Shown: positions 38,990-47,641 of the stretch, piece by piece
How positions within the stretch are numbered: position 1 is the first letter of the stretch
How the letters are laid out: every line of letters begins with the position of its first letter
Assembly: GCF_040096055.1 (NCBI RefSeq)
Contig: NZ_JBBMFK010000002.1
Coordinates: forward strand, 143,690-207,689
Reading direction: 5' to 3'
Source of the DNA: Pseudoflavonifractor intestinihominis
GTDB lineage: Bacteria > Bacillota > Clostridia > Oscillospirales > Oscillospiraceae
DNA: 64,000 bases
Made by a program: the position numbers and the translations under genes
The notes under the pieces: model-generated
The model's database searches: none
Seen by the model: the letters and a program-made list of their open reading frames with translations, nothing else
What the model was told of the DNA's origin: nothing

Positions 38990-41425
38990 ATGGCTAAGAC
39001 CGCAAAGCCCGAATCTAAGCCCGTACTTAAATCCGCCGCCCGTATGTCAAAGCGGGGGCCCCTTGATCAGGAGCAGCTGCGCAAGATGGACGCCTACTGG
39101 CGCGCGGCCAACTATCTGTCCGTGGGCCAGCTCTATCTGCTGGACAATCCCCTGCTCCGCCAGCCCCTGAAGCCGGAGCACCTCAAGCGGCACACTGTGG
39201 GCCACTGGGGCACCGCGCCGGGGCAGAACTTTATCTACACCCACCTCAACCGGGTCATCACCCGCAACGACCTGAACATGATCTATCTGGCCGGTCCCGG
39301 CCACGGCGGCGAGGCCGTGGTGGCCCAGACCTACCTGGAGGGGACATACAGCGAGGTGTATCCCAACGTGGGCCAGGACGAGGAGGGCATGAAACGGCTT
39401 TTCCGCCAGTTTGCCTTCCCCGGCGGCATTCCCAGCCATGTGGGCCCCGAGGCCCCCGGCTCCATCAACGAGGGCGGCGAGCTGGGCTACTCCCTGTCCC
39501 ACGCCTTCGGCGCGGTGATGGACAACCCCGACCTGATCGCCGCCTGCGTGGTGGGGGACGGCGAGGCCGAGACCGGCCCCCTGGCCGCCGCCTGGCAGAG
39601 CAACAAGCTCATCAACCCCATCACCGACGGCGCCGTGCTGCCCATCTTCCACCTCAACGGCTTCAAGAGCGCCGGTCCCTCCATCTTCGGCCGGATCACC
39701 CACGAGGAGCTGGAGATGTACTTCAAGGGCTGCGGCTGGGAGCCCCGGTTCGTGGAGGGGGACGACGCGCCCCAGATGCACCAGACCATGGCCGCCGCCC
39801 TGGACTGGGCGGTGCGTGAGATCAGCCGCATTCAGGAGCACGCCCGCACCCAGAACGACCCCACCCGGCCCCGGTGGCCCATGATCGTGTTCCGCTCCCC
39901 CAAGGGCTGGACCTGCCCCGTGTCCCTGGACGGCTTCCCGGTGGAGGGCACCTGCCTGGCCCACCGCATCCCCTTCCCCGCCGACGCCGCACACCCGGAG
40001 CATATCGCCCTGCTGGAGTCCTGGATGCGCAGCTACCACCCGGAGGAGCTCTTTGACGAAAACGGCCGGCTCGTCCCCGAGCTGCGGGAGCTGGCCCCCG
40101 TGGGTAACCGGCGCATGGGCTCCAACCCCCACGCCAACGGCGGCCAGGTGCTCCGGGACCTCCGCCGCCCCGACTTCCGCAGCTACGCGGTGGATGTCCC
40201 CTCCCCCGGCGACCACCTGGGCGAGGACATGCACCAGCTGGGCAAGTACATGCGGGACGTGGTACGCCTCAACATGGAGGCCAAGAACTTCCGCATCTTT
40301 GCCCCCGACGAGGCCAAGTCCAACGGCCTGGAGCCGGTCTTTGAGGTGACCGGACGGCGCTGGAACACCGACTTTATGGAAAACGACCTGAACCTGGACA
40401 CGGAAGGACGGGTCATGGACGCCATGCTCTCCGAGCATATGTGCCAGGGCTGGCTGGAGGGCTACCTCCTGACCGGGCGGCACGGCGCCTTTGTCAGCTA
40501 CGAGGCCTTTATCCGCATCGTGGACTCCATGGTCTCCCAGCACGCCAAGTGGCTCAAGGTGGCCTCCCAGCTGCCCTGGCGGCAGGATATCGCCTCCCTG
40601 AACTACGTGCTGGCCTCCAACGTGTGGCAGCAGGACCACAACGGCTTCACCCATCAGGACCCCGGCTTCCTGGACCATGTGGCCAACAAGAAGGCGGACG
40701 TGGTGCGGCTCTACCTGCCCCCGGACACCAACTGCCTGCTGTCCACCTTCGACCACTGCATCAAGAGCCGGAACTACGTCAACGTGATCATCGCCTCCAA
40801 GCACCCCCGGCCCCAGTGGCTCACCATGGACCAGGCCGTGAAGCACTGCACCCAGGGCATCGGCATCTGGCAGTGGGCCTCCAACGACCAGGGCGCCGAG
40901 CCCGACGTGGTCATGGCCTGCTGCGGCGACACCCCCACCCTGGAGACCCTGGCGGCAGTGACCATCCTGCGCAAGTACCTGCCCGAGCTCCACATCCGGG
41001 TCATCAACGTGGTGGACCTGATGAAGCTCCAGCCCCACACGGAACACCCCCACGGCCTCACCGACGAGGACTACGATGCCTACTTCACCACCGACAAGCC
41101 CGTCATCTTTGCCTTCCACGGCTACCCCACCCTGGTCCACGAACTGACCTACCGCCGCCACAACAAGAAGCTCCACGTCCGGGGCTACAAGGAGGAGGGC
41201 ACCATCACCACCCCCTTTGACATGCGGGTACAAAACGACATCGACCGCTACCACCTTGTGATGGACACGGTCAAGCGTCTGCCCCAGCTGGGCAACCGGG
41301 GTGCCTTCCTCATCCAGCTCATGCGGGACAAGCTGGTGGAGCACCGCCAGTACATCACCACCTACGGCGAGGACATGCCCGAGATCAGAGACTGGAAATG
41401 GAACAACGGCAAGGGGATGGAATGA
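38990..41425 (+). CDS. xfp: Phosphoketolase (xylulose-5-P / fructose-6-P)
   Basis: The 811-residue TPP enzyme is standard length. Visible motifs include HWGTAPGQNFIYTHLNR, LAGPGHGGEAVVAQTYLEGTYSE, GELGYSLSHAFGA and the TPP-binding VVGDGEAETGPLAAAWQSNK, plus NGFKSAGPSIFGR. It splits xylulose-5-phosphate (and often fructose-6-phosphate) with phosphate into acetyl-phosphate and an aldose phosphate. GAGGAGGC lies about 8 bases before the ATG. It is a single-gene unit with its own promoter and terminator. Dual specificity cannot be decided from sequence. Confidence 0.96.
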   Translation: MAKTAKPESKPVLKSAARMSKRGPLDQEQLRKMDAYWRAANYLSVGQLYLLDNPLLRQPLKPEHLKRHTVGHWGTAPGQNFIYTHLNRVITRNDLNMIYLAGPGHGGEAVVAQTYLEGTYSEVYPNVGQDEEGMKRLFRQFAFPGGIPSHVGPEAPGSINEGGELGYSLSHAFGAVMDNPDLIAACVVGDGEAETGPLAAAWQSNKLINPITDGAVLPIFHLNGFKSAGPSIFGRITHEELEMYFKGCGWEPRFVEGDDAPQMHQTMAAALDWAVREISRIQEHARTQNDPTRPRWPMIVFRSPKGWTCPVSLDGFPVEGTCLAHRIPFPADAAHPEHIALLESWMRSYHPEELFDENGRLVPELRELAPVGNRRMGSNPHANGGQVLRDLRRPDFRSYAVDVPSPGDHLGEDMHQLGKYMRDVVRLNMEAKNFRIFAPDEAKSNGLEPVFEVTGRRWNTDFMENDLNLDTEGRVMDAMLSEHMCQGWLEGYLLTGRHGAFVSYEAFIRIVDSMVSQHAKWLKVASQLPWRQDIASLNYVLASNVWQQDHNGFTHQDPGFLDHVANKKADVVRLYLPPDTNCLLSTFDHCIKSRNYVNVIIASKHPRPQWLTMDQAVKHCTQGIGIWQWASNDQGAEPDVVMACCGDTPTLETLAAVTILRKYLPELHIRVINVVDLMKLQPHTEHPHGLTDEDYDAYFTTDKPVIFAFHGYPTLVHELTYRRHNKKLHVRGYKEEGTITTPFDMRVQNDIDRYHLVMDTVKRLPQLGNRGAFLIQLMRDKLVEHRQYITTYGEDMPEIRDWKWNNGKGME

Positions 41426-41441
41426 TCCTCTGCCTGCAAAC

Positions 41442-41479
41442 GCGCCCCCGGAGGCTGATGCCTCCGGGGGCGCTGCTTC
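41442..41479 (+). terminator. Terminator between xfp and the ClpP-like gene
   Basis: Perfect 14-bp stem GCGCCCCCGGAGGC (41442-41455) / GCCTCCGGGGGCGC (41460-41473), 4-base loop. It sits between two convergent genes. Weak T-run on the plus side. Confidence 0.75.
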
Positions 41480-42217
41480 TTAGCGCTTGAGCGCCGCCAT
41501 CCGCCGCTGCCGCTCCTCCTCCATCATGCCGTGGAGGCAGTCCAGCGCGTCGGAGAGGCCGCCGATCCGGTCGATGAGGCCGATCTTCACCGCCTCCTCC
41601 CCGTAGATCACGCTGCCCACATCCGCCGCCAGCTCCCCGGTCTGGAGCATCATCCTGGTAAAGGTCTCCCGGTCCACATGGCTGTTCTGGGTGACAAACT
41701 GGATGATCCGGTCCTGGATGCGCTCAAAGTAGTAGAAGGTCTGGGGCACGCCGATGACCAGGCCGTTGAGACGCACCGGGTGGATGGTCATGGCGGCGGA
41801 AGGCGCGATAAAGGACACCTTGGCGGACACCGCCAGCGGCACGCCGATGGAGTGTCCGCCTCCCAGCACCAGAGACACGGTGGGCTTGCGCATGCTGGCA
41901 ATCAGCTCGGCGATGCCCAGCCCCGCCTCAATATCGCCCCCCACTGTATTCAGCAGGATGAGCACGCCGTCCACCTCGCTGCTCTCCTCAATGGCCGCCA
42001 GCAGAGGCATCACATGCTCATATTTGGTGGTCTTGGCGTTGGAGGGCAGCAGCTGATGGCCCTCGATCTGCCCCACAATGGTGAGGGTGTGGACGGTGCC
42101 GCGCTCCGTCTTGATGGTGGCCGAGCCCATATCCACGATCTGCTGCTGGCGGTCGCTGAGCCCGCTGTCCTCCTCCCCGCGCTCCGCTGCTCCGGTCTCC
42201 CTGGTCTCTTCTGTCAT
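41480..42217 (-). CDS. ClpP-class serine protease, TepA-like (YmfB)
   Basis: The 245-residue protein has a ClpP/crotonase fold: GVLILLNTVGGDIEAGLGIAELIASMRKPTVSLVLGGGHSIGVPLAVSAK with the likely nucleophile Ser in GGGHSIG, then MTIHPVRLNG with the likely catalytic His. This matches the Firmicutes TepA/YmfB family, named for an effect on protein export. An in-frame GTG three codons earlier overlaps GGGAGG, so ATG at 42217 is chosen. It is a separate minus-strand gene after the GGDEF gene terminator. Confidence 0.85.
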   Translation of the reverse strand: MTEETRETGAAERGEEDSGLSDRQQQIVDMGSATIKTERGTVHTLTIVGQIEGHQLLPSNAKTTKYEHVMPLLAAIEESSEVDGVLILLNTVGGDIEAGLGIAELIASMRKPTVSLVLGGGHSIGVPLAVSAKVSFIAPSAAMTIHPVRLNGLVIGVPQTFYYFERIQDRIIQFVTQNSHVDRETFTRMMLQTGELAADVGSVIYGEEAVKIGLIDRIGGLSDALDCLHGMMEEERQRRMAALKR

Positions 42218-42277
42218 ATACAGCACCTCCCTGTGTACTGCCCCTAGTATTTGCGGACACAGGGAGTTTCATCCGTA

Positions 42278-42314
42278 AAAAAGGACTTGGCGGGATACCC
42301 TGCCAAGTCCTTTT
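42278..42314 (-). terminator. Terminator after the GGDEF gene
   Basis: 13-bp stem AAAAGGACTTGGC / GCCAAGTCCTTTT around GGGATACCC-type inner pairs. On the minus strand six T follow. It separates the GGDEF gene from the TepA-like gene. Confidence 0.9.
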
Positions 42315-42345
42315 CTCATCTTCTGTTTTCCGGGGCGCAGCGCCT

Positions 42346-43803
42346 TCAGCCCTCCGCCTGGAAGACCGCGTGCCCGTTTCCCCCGGCCCGCTTGGCCTCG
42401 TACAGGGCCCGGTCCGCGTTTTCATACAGCAGCGTGAAGTCCTTGCCGTGGCGGGGATAAAATGCCGCGCCGATGCAGCACGACAGGGTCTCCTGGGGGA
42501 TCTCGTCCACACTGATGCCCCGGATCCGGCTGTTCACCGTGGACATCAGCCGCTGCACCACTTCCGGATTGCCCACGTTCTTCAGAAACACCATAAACTC
42601 GTCTCCGCCCACACGGCCCACGATATCCGTCTCACGGAACACGCCCCGCAGGACCTGCGCCGTCTTCTTCAGCACCAGATCTCCGGTGGCATGTCCGTAG
42701 GTGTCGTTGATCTCCTTGAAGTGGTCCAGGTCCACCATCAGCAGCACCTGGTAGCCCTTGCACCGCTCCTCGTTAAGCCAATCTGTAATGCTCCGGGCGG
42801 TGCTCTCCTTGTTGAGCAGGCCGGTCAGCGAATCCTCCTCCGCCTTCCGCATCAGCCTGCGCCGGTCTCTGGCGTTGATGTGCTGGATGGACACCAGCAG
42901 CGCGCCCACGCCCAGCAGGAACGCCGCGCCCAGCAGCAGCTCATAGTGGGCGATGAATTCATAGCCGGCCTTGGCGTCCTCCTCGCTGACCACATAGCAG
43001 AGCACCCAGTCGTTGCAGTCCAGAGGCTCGTAGGCCAGATAGCTGCCCACGCCCTGGTTGTCCACGATGATGCTGCCGCTGCTCCTGTTCTGAAAGTCCG
43101 TACGCATCTGGTCCAGGGAGCCCTTGGAGAAGTTCACCTTGCCATATGCATCGAAGAAATACCGCTCCGACCAGTCGGCCTCGGCAGTGCCTGTGCTCAC
43201 AATAGAGCCGTCCGCCGTCACGATAAAGGAGTAGCCCTTCCCCTCGTAGATATCCGCGAACAGCAGGCTGCTCAGGGCGCCCACGTCGTAGGAGCCGCCC
43301 AGCACGGCTGTGACCTGGCCGTCCCGCTCCACGGGCACTGCCAGCACCACTTTGTTGTCCCCGTCCACCGAGCTGGAAAGCGGGTTGCTCATGGCCCGCT
43401 GGCCGCTCATGGCGGTCTGAAAATACGCCCGGTCCCCCACCTGAGTGACGATCCCATCGCTGCTGTATCCCGTCCCGTCCGGCAGGATCAGCATGGTCCG
43501 CCCAAAGGTGTCCGTGGAGGACAGGGACTGAAGGATGTCCTCCATCTGCTCCACGGTCAGCTTCTGGGGCTGCATGCCGATATAGCTGGATGCCACCTCC
43601 AGCGTATTGAACTGGAGCTCAATGACCGCTTCAAAATGATAGCTCTGCTGCTGCACATTGGACTGGAGCAGCTCCACTGTATTTTGATTGACCGCACTGT
43701 CCACTCGGGCGAAGAACACCATAAATGCCGTTGCCAGGTAGCACAGGAACACGGCTAACGCAATCGCATATCTTAGGCTGTTCTTGCTTCGGTGCCAACC
43801 CAT
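42346..43803 (-). CDS. Diguanylate cyclase with extracellular Cache-type sensor
   Basis: The 485-residue protein has an N-terminal membrane helix (about 10-32), an extracellular Cache-like domain (about 33-280, with RTMLILPDGTGYSSDG, VGDRAYFQTAMSGQ and VVLAVPVERDGQVTAVLGGSYD), a second helix (about 285-307) and a GGDEF domain (about 325-485). RVGGDEF is intact. RETD lies five residues before it and is the RxxD inhibitory site. It probably makes cyclic di-GMP in response to a small external ligand. A TTGCAA-17-TATAAT promoter lies 37 bp upstream. No EAL or PilZ gene is nearby. Confidence 0.93.
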   Translation of the reverse strand: MGWHRSKNSLRYAIALAVFLCYLATAFMVFFARVDSAVNQNTVELLQSNVQQQSYHFEAVIELQFNTLEVASSYIGMQPQKLTVEQMEDILQSLSSTDTFGRTMLILPDGTGYSSDGIVTQVGDRAYFQTAMSGQRAMSNPLSSSVDGDNKVVLAVPVERDGQVTAVLGGSYDVGALSSLLFADIYEGKGYSFIVTADGSIVSTGTAEADWSERYFFDAYGKVNFSKGSLDQMRTDFQNRSSGSIIVDNQGVGSYLAYEPLDCNDWVLCYVVSEEDAKAGYEFIAHYELLLGAAFLLGVGALLVSIQHINARDRRRLMRKAEEDSLTGLLNKESTARSITDWLNEERCKGYQVLLMVDLDHFKEINDTYGHATGDLVLKKTAQVLRGVFRETDIVGRVGGDEFMVFLKNVGNPEVVQRLMSTVNSRIRGISVDEIPQETLSCCIGAAFYPRHGKDFTLLYENADRALYEAKRAGGNGHAVFQAEG

Positions 43804-43839
43804 GCCCTCACCTGCACTTCCGCTAAAACGATTAACAAG

Positions 43840-43868
43840 ATTATAGCAAAACTATCGGCTTCTTGCAA
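43840..43868 (-). promoter_or_regulatory. Promoter of the GGDEF gene
   Basis: Minus strand TTGCAA (43868-43863), 17-bp spacer, perfect TATAAT (43845-43840). Confidence 0.75.
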
Positions 43869-44028
43869 TTTAAACAGCTGATTTTCGCTCTCTTTTTTTC
43901 TTCCGCTGTGACTTAAACCGCCCTTTTCCGTCTAAAACAAACATTAGCTGTCATTTTTCGCCATAATTCCTCACATTTCGAGAAATCCATTTTCTGAATC
44001 TTTCGGCCGCTCCCTGCCGGGTGCATGC

Positions 44029-44067
44029 AAAAATGGGCTCCGCACAAGTACGGAGCCCATTTTTTCC
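44029..44067 (-). terminator. Terminator after the coaE-aminopeptidase gene
   Basis: 14-bp stem AAAAATGGGCTCCG (44029-44042) / CGGAGCCCATTTTT (44051-44064), 8-base loop, T-run on both strands. It ends the long minus-strand operon that begins at 51323. Confidence 0.9.
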
Positions 44068-44074
44068 TGTTCAG

Positions 44075-46117
44075 TTACCGCGCCTCAAAGACAGCCTTCA
44101 TGCCCTTGTAGGTCATGTAGCAGTCCAGCTTGCTCACGGTCTCATAGGGGGCGTGCATGGAGAGCACGGGCACGCCGGCATCCAGGGTGTCGATGTCCCG
44201 CTCGGCCATGTACACGGCCACGGTGCCGCCGCCGCCCTGGTCCACCTTGCCCAGCTCGGCCATCTGCCACACCACGCCGGCCTCGTCCAGAATGCGGCGG
44301 GTATAGGCCACCAGCTCGGCGGAGGCGTCGGACGCGCCCGACTTGCCCCGGGCGCCGGTGTACTTGCACAGGCCCATGCCCCGGTTGATATAGGCGCTGT
44401 TGCGCTTCTCAAAGACCTCGGCAAAGTTGGGGTCGTAGGCGGCGCACACGTCGGCGGACAGGCAGAAGGACCGCTCGTAGCAGGCCTTCAGGGCCACGCC
44501 CTGGGCGTCGCACAGGTCGCTCATAAAGGTGTCAAAGGCGGCGGACTTCATGCCGGACACGCCCTCGGAGCCGATCTCCTCCTTGTCGGCCAGCATGCAC
44601 ACGGCGGTGCGGGCGGGCGCGCCGTCCAGGGAGAAGAGGGCGGCCAGAGCCGCGTAGCCGCAGACACGGTCGTCGTGGCCGTAGGAGCCGATGAGGGAGC
44701 GGTCAAAGCCGATATCGCTGGCACGGAAGGCGGGCACGGCGGTCAGCTCAGCGGAGATGAAGTCCTCCTCCACGATGCCGTACTTCTGGTTGAGCAGGTC
44801 CAGGATGGCCAGCTTCACCCGCTCGGAGCCCTCGTCGTCCTTGAAGGGACGGCTGCCCACCAGCACGTTCAGGCTCTCGCCGGGAATGGCCTCGGCCAGG
44901 GTCTTCTTGCTCTGGTCCGCCGCCAGGTGGGGCAGCAGGTCGTCCACGGTGAACAGGGGGTCCCCCGCGCCGTTGCCCACGGCCACCTTGATGACGCTGC
45001 CGTCCTTCATGGCGATGACGCCGTGGAGCTCCAGGGGGATGGTCACCCACTGGTACTTGCGGATGCCGCCGTAGTAGTGGGTCTTGAGGAAGCACATCTC
45101 GGTGTCCTCATAGAGGGGGTTCTGCTTGATGTCCAGCCGGGGGGAGTCGATGTGGGCCGCGCCGATGTTGACGCCCTCGCTGAGGGAGGCGGTGCCCACC
45201 ACGGCCAGCATGATGGCCTTGCCCCGGTTGACCCGGTAGAGCTTGTCGCCGGGCTTGACGGCCATGCCGCGGACAAAGGGCTTGAAGCCCCGCTCCTCAG
45301 CCTGGCGGACGGTCTCGTCCACGCACTCCCGCTCGGTCTTGCCCGCGTCCAGGTACTTCTTATAGTCCTCACAGTAAGACTTCATGGCGGCCTCGTCCTC
45401 CGCCGTCAGGCGGTCGTAGCCGTTCTTGGGCTGGTAGAGCAGGGCCTCACGCCGCAGCTCACCCGCGGTCTTCTGTTTCTCTTCCATCTTATTTCCTCCT
45501 TGCTCAGGGCGGGACTCCGCTCCGAGATTCAGTATTTTTTCAAACAGGGCCTTTGCCTGCCGGGCAAACTCCGCCTCTTCCCCGGTGTTCTCCAGCACTG
45601 CGGTGCAGTTGGCCCGGAAAAAGGCGTCGCTCTGCTGGGCCTTCACCCGCATGCGGGCGTACGCCTCGGAAATGCCGTCCCGGGCCATGATGCGCCTCAC
45701 CCGCACCTCCGGCGGGGCCAGAACACCCACAACCGCGTCGCACAGATCGCCCAGACCGCTCTCGATGAGGGCGATGGCGTCCACGGCGGCCAGAGGCCGC
45801 CCTTCCGCCCGGGCGGTGCGGAGCAGCTCCTCCACCCGCTGGCGCACATACCGGTGGGTGATGGCGTTCAGGTCGGCCAGCAGGGCCTTGTCCTGAAAGA
45901 CCAGAGCCCCCAGCTTCTTCCGGTCCAGCCGCTGTTCACTGTCTAGGATACCCCTTCCGAAGCGTTTCGTCAACTCGTTTCTCATGGCGGCGCTCTCTTC
46001 CAGCAGCTGGTGGTACACCTGGTCGCAGTCGATGACGCAGCCGCCCAGGTCGGTCACCGCCCGGAGCGCGGTGGTCTTCCCCGCCCCCGTGGGGCCGGTA
46101 ATGCCGACGATTTTCAT
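44075..46117 (-). CDS. Fusion: dephospho-CoA kinase + M18 aminopeptidase
   Basis: A continuous 680-codon frame. Residues 1 to about 205 are dephospho-CoA kinase (CoaE): P-loop GITGPTGAGKTTALRA, then CDQVYHQLLEE and RDGISEAYARMRVKAQQSDAFF. Residues from 211 on are a complete M18 metallo-aminopeptidase: AAHIDSPRLDIKQNP, DKEEIGSEGVSG and a C-terminal HAPYETVSKLD supply the zinc ligands. A GGAGG sits 7 bases before an internal ATG at 45487, so the peptidase can also be made alone. Shifting the frame by one base at the junction brings TGA and TAA into the CoaE frame, so the fusion may come from a small indel. ATG at 46117 is preferred over an upstream GTG. Confidence 0.85.
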   Translation of the reverse strand: MKIVGITGPTGAGKTTALRAVTDLGGCVIDCDQVYHQLLEESAAMRNELTKRFGRGILDSEQRLDRKKLGALVFQDKALLADLNAITHRYVRQRVEELLRTARAEGRPLAAVDAIALIESGLGDLCDAVVGVLAPPEVRVRRIMARDGISEAYARMRVKAQQSDAFFRANCTAVLENTGEEAEFARQAKALFEKILNLGAESRPEQGGNKMEEKQKTAGELRREALLYQPKNGYDRLTAEDEAAMKSYCEDYKKYLDAGKTERECVDETVRQAEERGFKPFVRGMAVKPGDKLYRVNRGKAIMLAVVGTASLSEGVNIGAAHIDSPRLDIKQNPLYEDTEMCFLKTHYYGGIRKYQWVTIPLELHGVIAMKDGSVIKVAVGNGAGDPLFTVDDLLPHLAADQSKKTLAEAIPGESLNVLVGSRPFKDDEGSERVKLAILDLLNQKYGIVEEDFISAELTAVPAFRASDIGFDRSLIGSYGHDDRVCGYAALAALFSLDGAPARTAVCMLADKEEIGSEGVSGMKSAAFDTFMSDLCDAQGVALKACYERSFCLSADVCAAYDPNFAEVFEKRNSAYINRGMGLCKYTGARGKSGASDASAELVAYTRRILDEAGVVWQMAELGKVDQGGGGTVAVYMAERDIDTLDAGVPVLSMHAPYETVSKLDCYMTYKGMKAVFEAR
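45485..45499 (-). promoter_or_regulatory. Internal ribosome site and start for the aminopeptidase
   Basis: Minus-strand AAGGAGG then 7 bases to ATG at 45487-45485. This strong site would give a 470-residue stand-alone M18 aminopeptidase, the usual family length. Confidence 0.75.
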
Positions 46118-46138
46118 GGTCCTCACCGCCCAGGTCTG

Positions 46139-47164
46139 TTATGTCGTCTCGTTCAGATCCACGATATGGAACCCGGCCGCCTTGTTCAGCCGGTTGGACA
46201 CGGCCAGGCCGATGCCCCCGTCGTCCGGACACTGGGACCAGATCTCCGCCGCGTCGGTGCTGTCAAAGTACCGCAGGGCGTCAAAGACCCGCCGGGCCTG
46301 CTCCTCCTTGTCGCCGGCGGGGCCCATGGTCTCCACCAGGTGGCCGGGGAAGTCCCCGGCAAACTCGTCAAAGCAGATGACCCCGCTCTTGGGCCCCAGA
46401 TGGTCCCGGATATAGGCCGCGGTTCTGTCCGCCGGCCCCTTCACCACCGTCACCGGCGCCTTGGGGGCGTAGTGGCGGTACTTCATGCCGGGGGCCCGGG
46501 GATGCTCGTCCTTGCCCATGAGCCGGGTGACCGCCTGGTCCACGGCCACCTCCCCCAGGGCGTCCTGGAGCTGCTCCAGAGTCACGCCGCCGGGCCGCAG
46601 CAGCCGGGGAGGCGTCAGGGTCAGGTCGATGATGGTGGACTCCACCCCCACGGTGCAGGGGCCGCCGTCCACAATGCCGTCGATCTTCCCGTCCATGTCC
46701 TCCAGCATGTCCGCCGCGCTGGTGGGGCTGGGCCGGCCGGAGGTGTTCCCCGAGGGGGCCGCCACCGGCACCCCGGCCGCCGCGATGATGGCCCGGGTCA
46801 CCGGGTGGTTGGGGCAGCGCATGCCCACCGTGTCCAGCCCGGCGGTCACCGCGTCGGGCACAATGGGCTTGCGCCGGAGGATCATGGTCAGGGGGCCCGG
46901 CCAGAACTTCTCCGCCAGGGCGTAGGCCGCGGCGGGGATGTCCTCACAGTACCGCTCCAGCCAGTCCGCCGAGGGGACGTGGAGGATCAGTGGGTTGTCC
47001 TGGGGACGGCCCTTGGCCGCAAAGATGTGGGCCACCGCCTCCGGGTCCAGTCCGCTGGCCCCCAGGCCGTAGACCGTCTCGGTGGGAATGCCCAGCAGGC
47101 CCCCCCGCTTCAGGATCGCCGCGGCCGCCTGGGTATCCTGGGCCGTCAGTCGTTGTGTTATCAC
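46139..47164 (-). CDS. tsaC: L-threonylcarbamoyladenylate synthase (Sua5 type)
   Basis: The 341-residue protein has a YrdC domain (about 10-200: GGLLGIPTETVYGLGASG, KGRPQDNPLILHV, WPGPLTMIL, APSGNTSGRPSPT and VESTIIDLT). A linker with SPGMKYRHYAPKAP-like residues (APGMKYRHYAP) and a C-terminal Sua5 domain follow, so it is the long Sua5 form. It makes threonylcarbamoyl-AMP from threonine, bicarbonate and ATP for t6A37 formation in tRNA. The start is GTG at 47164, with GAGGCG upstream. It lies 21 bp before the coaE part of the operon. Confidence 0.94.
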   Translation of the reverse strand: MITQRLTAQDTQAAAAILKRGGLLGIPTETVYGLGASGLDPEAVAHIFAAKGRPQDNPLILHVPSADWLERYCEDIPAAAYALAEKFWPGPLTMILRRKPIVPDAVTAGLDTVGMRCPNHPVTRAIIAAAGVPVAAPSGNTSGRPSPTSAADMLEDMDGKIDGIVDGGPCTVGVESTIIDLTLTPPRLLRPGGVTLEQLQDALGEVAVDQAVTRLMGKDEHPRAPGMKYRHYAPKAPVTVVKGPADRTAAYIRDHLGPKSGVICFDEFAGDFPGHLVETMGPAGDKEEQARRVFDALRYFDSTDAAEIWSQCPDDGGIGLAVSNRLNKAAGFHIVDLNETT

Positions 47165-47189
47165 GCTCGTTCGCCTCGAAAATCAGATT

Positions 47190-47303
47190 TCAGTTCCAGC
47201 CGTCCGTGCTCCGTTCGGTGCAGGCCTGGACCAGACCCACAATGCCGGCGGCAATCAGCGCCATGCCGGAGAGAATGTTCAGAATCGCAGTCACCTTTTT
47301 CAT
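47190..47303 (-). CDS. 37-residue single-helix membrane peptide
   Basis: A short gene with AAGGAG about 9 bases before ATG. It encodes MKKVTAILNILSGMALIAAG followed by IVGLVQACTERSTDGWN. A basic N-terminus, one membrane helix (about 5-27) and a polar tail suggest a small membrane protein. It sits alone in the gap between the 89-residue gene and tsaC, on the operon strand. No homologue was recognised. The good ribosome site and matching codon use support it. Confidence 0.55.
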   Translation of the reverse strand: MKKVTAILNILSGMALIAAGIVGLVQACTERSTDGWN

Positions 47304-47342
47304 ACCAGGGGCTCCTTTCTTTCATTCCGTCGGTTGGATGGT

Positions 47343-47612
47343 TCAGCCGTAGATATTGGAGGCCACGCCGGCCAGCTCCAGGGCGGTGTCCCGGGGGAAC
47401 CCGGCGCCGCACAGATAGCCCCGCACCGCCACGATGCAGTGCTTGGGGTTCACCTTCTCGTCCTCCAGCTCCAGCTCCAGATAGTGGCCCTGCTCGTCGT
47501 CTCCCGAGCCGGTGAGCCAGCCGTCCTCCTCCAGAAGGTTGGCCACGGCCAGCTTGAACTCCTCCTGCTCCATTCCCTTGGGCAGTCCGGAATAGTGAAT
47601 CAGCATTTCCAT
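47343..47612 (-). CDS. Conserved small protein of unknown function
   Basis: The 89-residue acidic protein starts MEMLIHYSGLPKGMEQEEFKLAVANLL and ends GFPRDTALELAGVASNIYG, with a central LELELEDEKVNPKHCIVAVRGYLC segment. No signal, membrane helix or known motif is evident. AAAGGAGA precedes the ATG. It is part of the operon between prfA (29 bp upstream) and the 37-residue gene. It may be a lineage-specific housekeeping accessory; the function is unknown. Confidence 0.72.
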   Translation of the reverse strand: MEMLIHYSGLPKGMEQEEFKLAVANLLEEDGWLTGSGDDEQGHYLELELEDEKVNPKHCIVAVRGYLCGAGFPRDTALELAGVASNIYG

Positions 47613-47641
47613 TGTAAAAATCTCCTTTCGCGGGATGGCCC

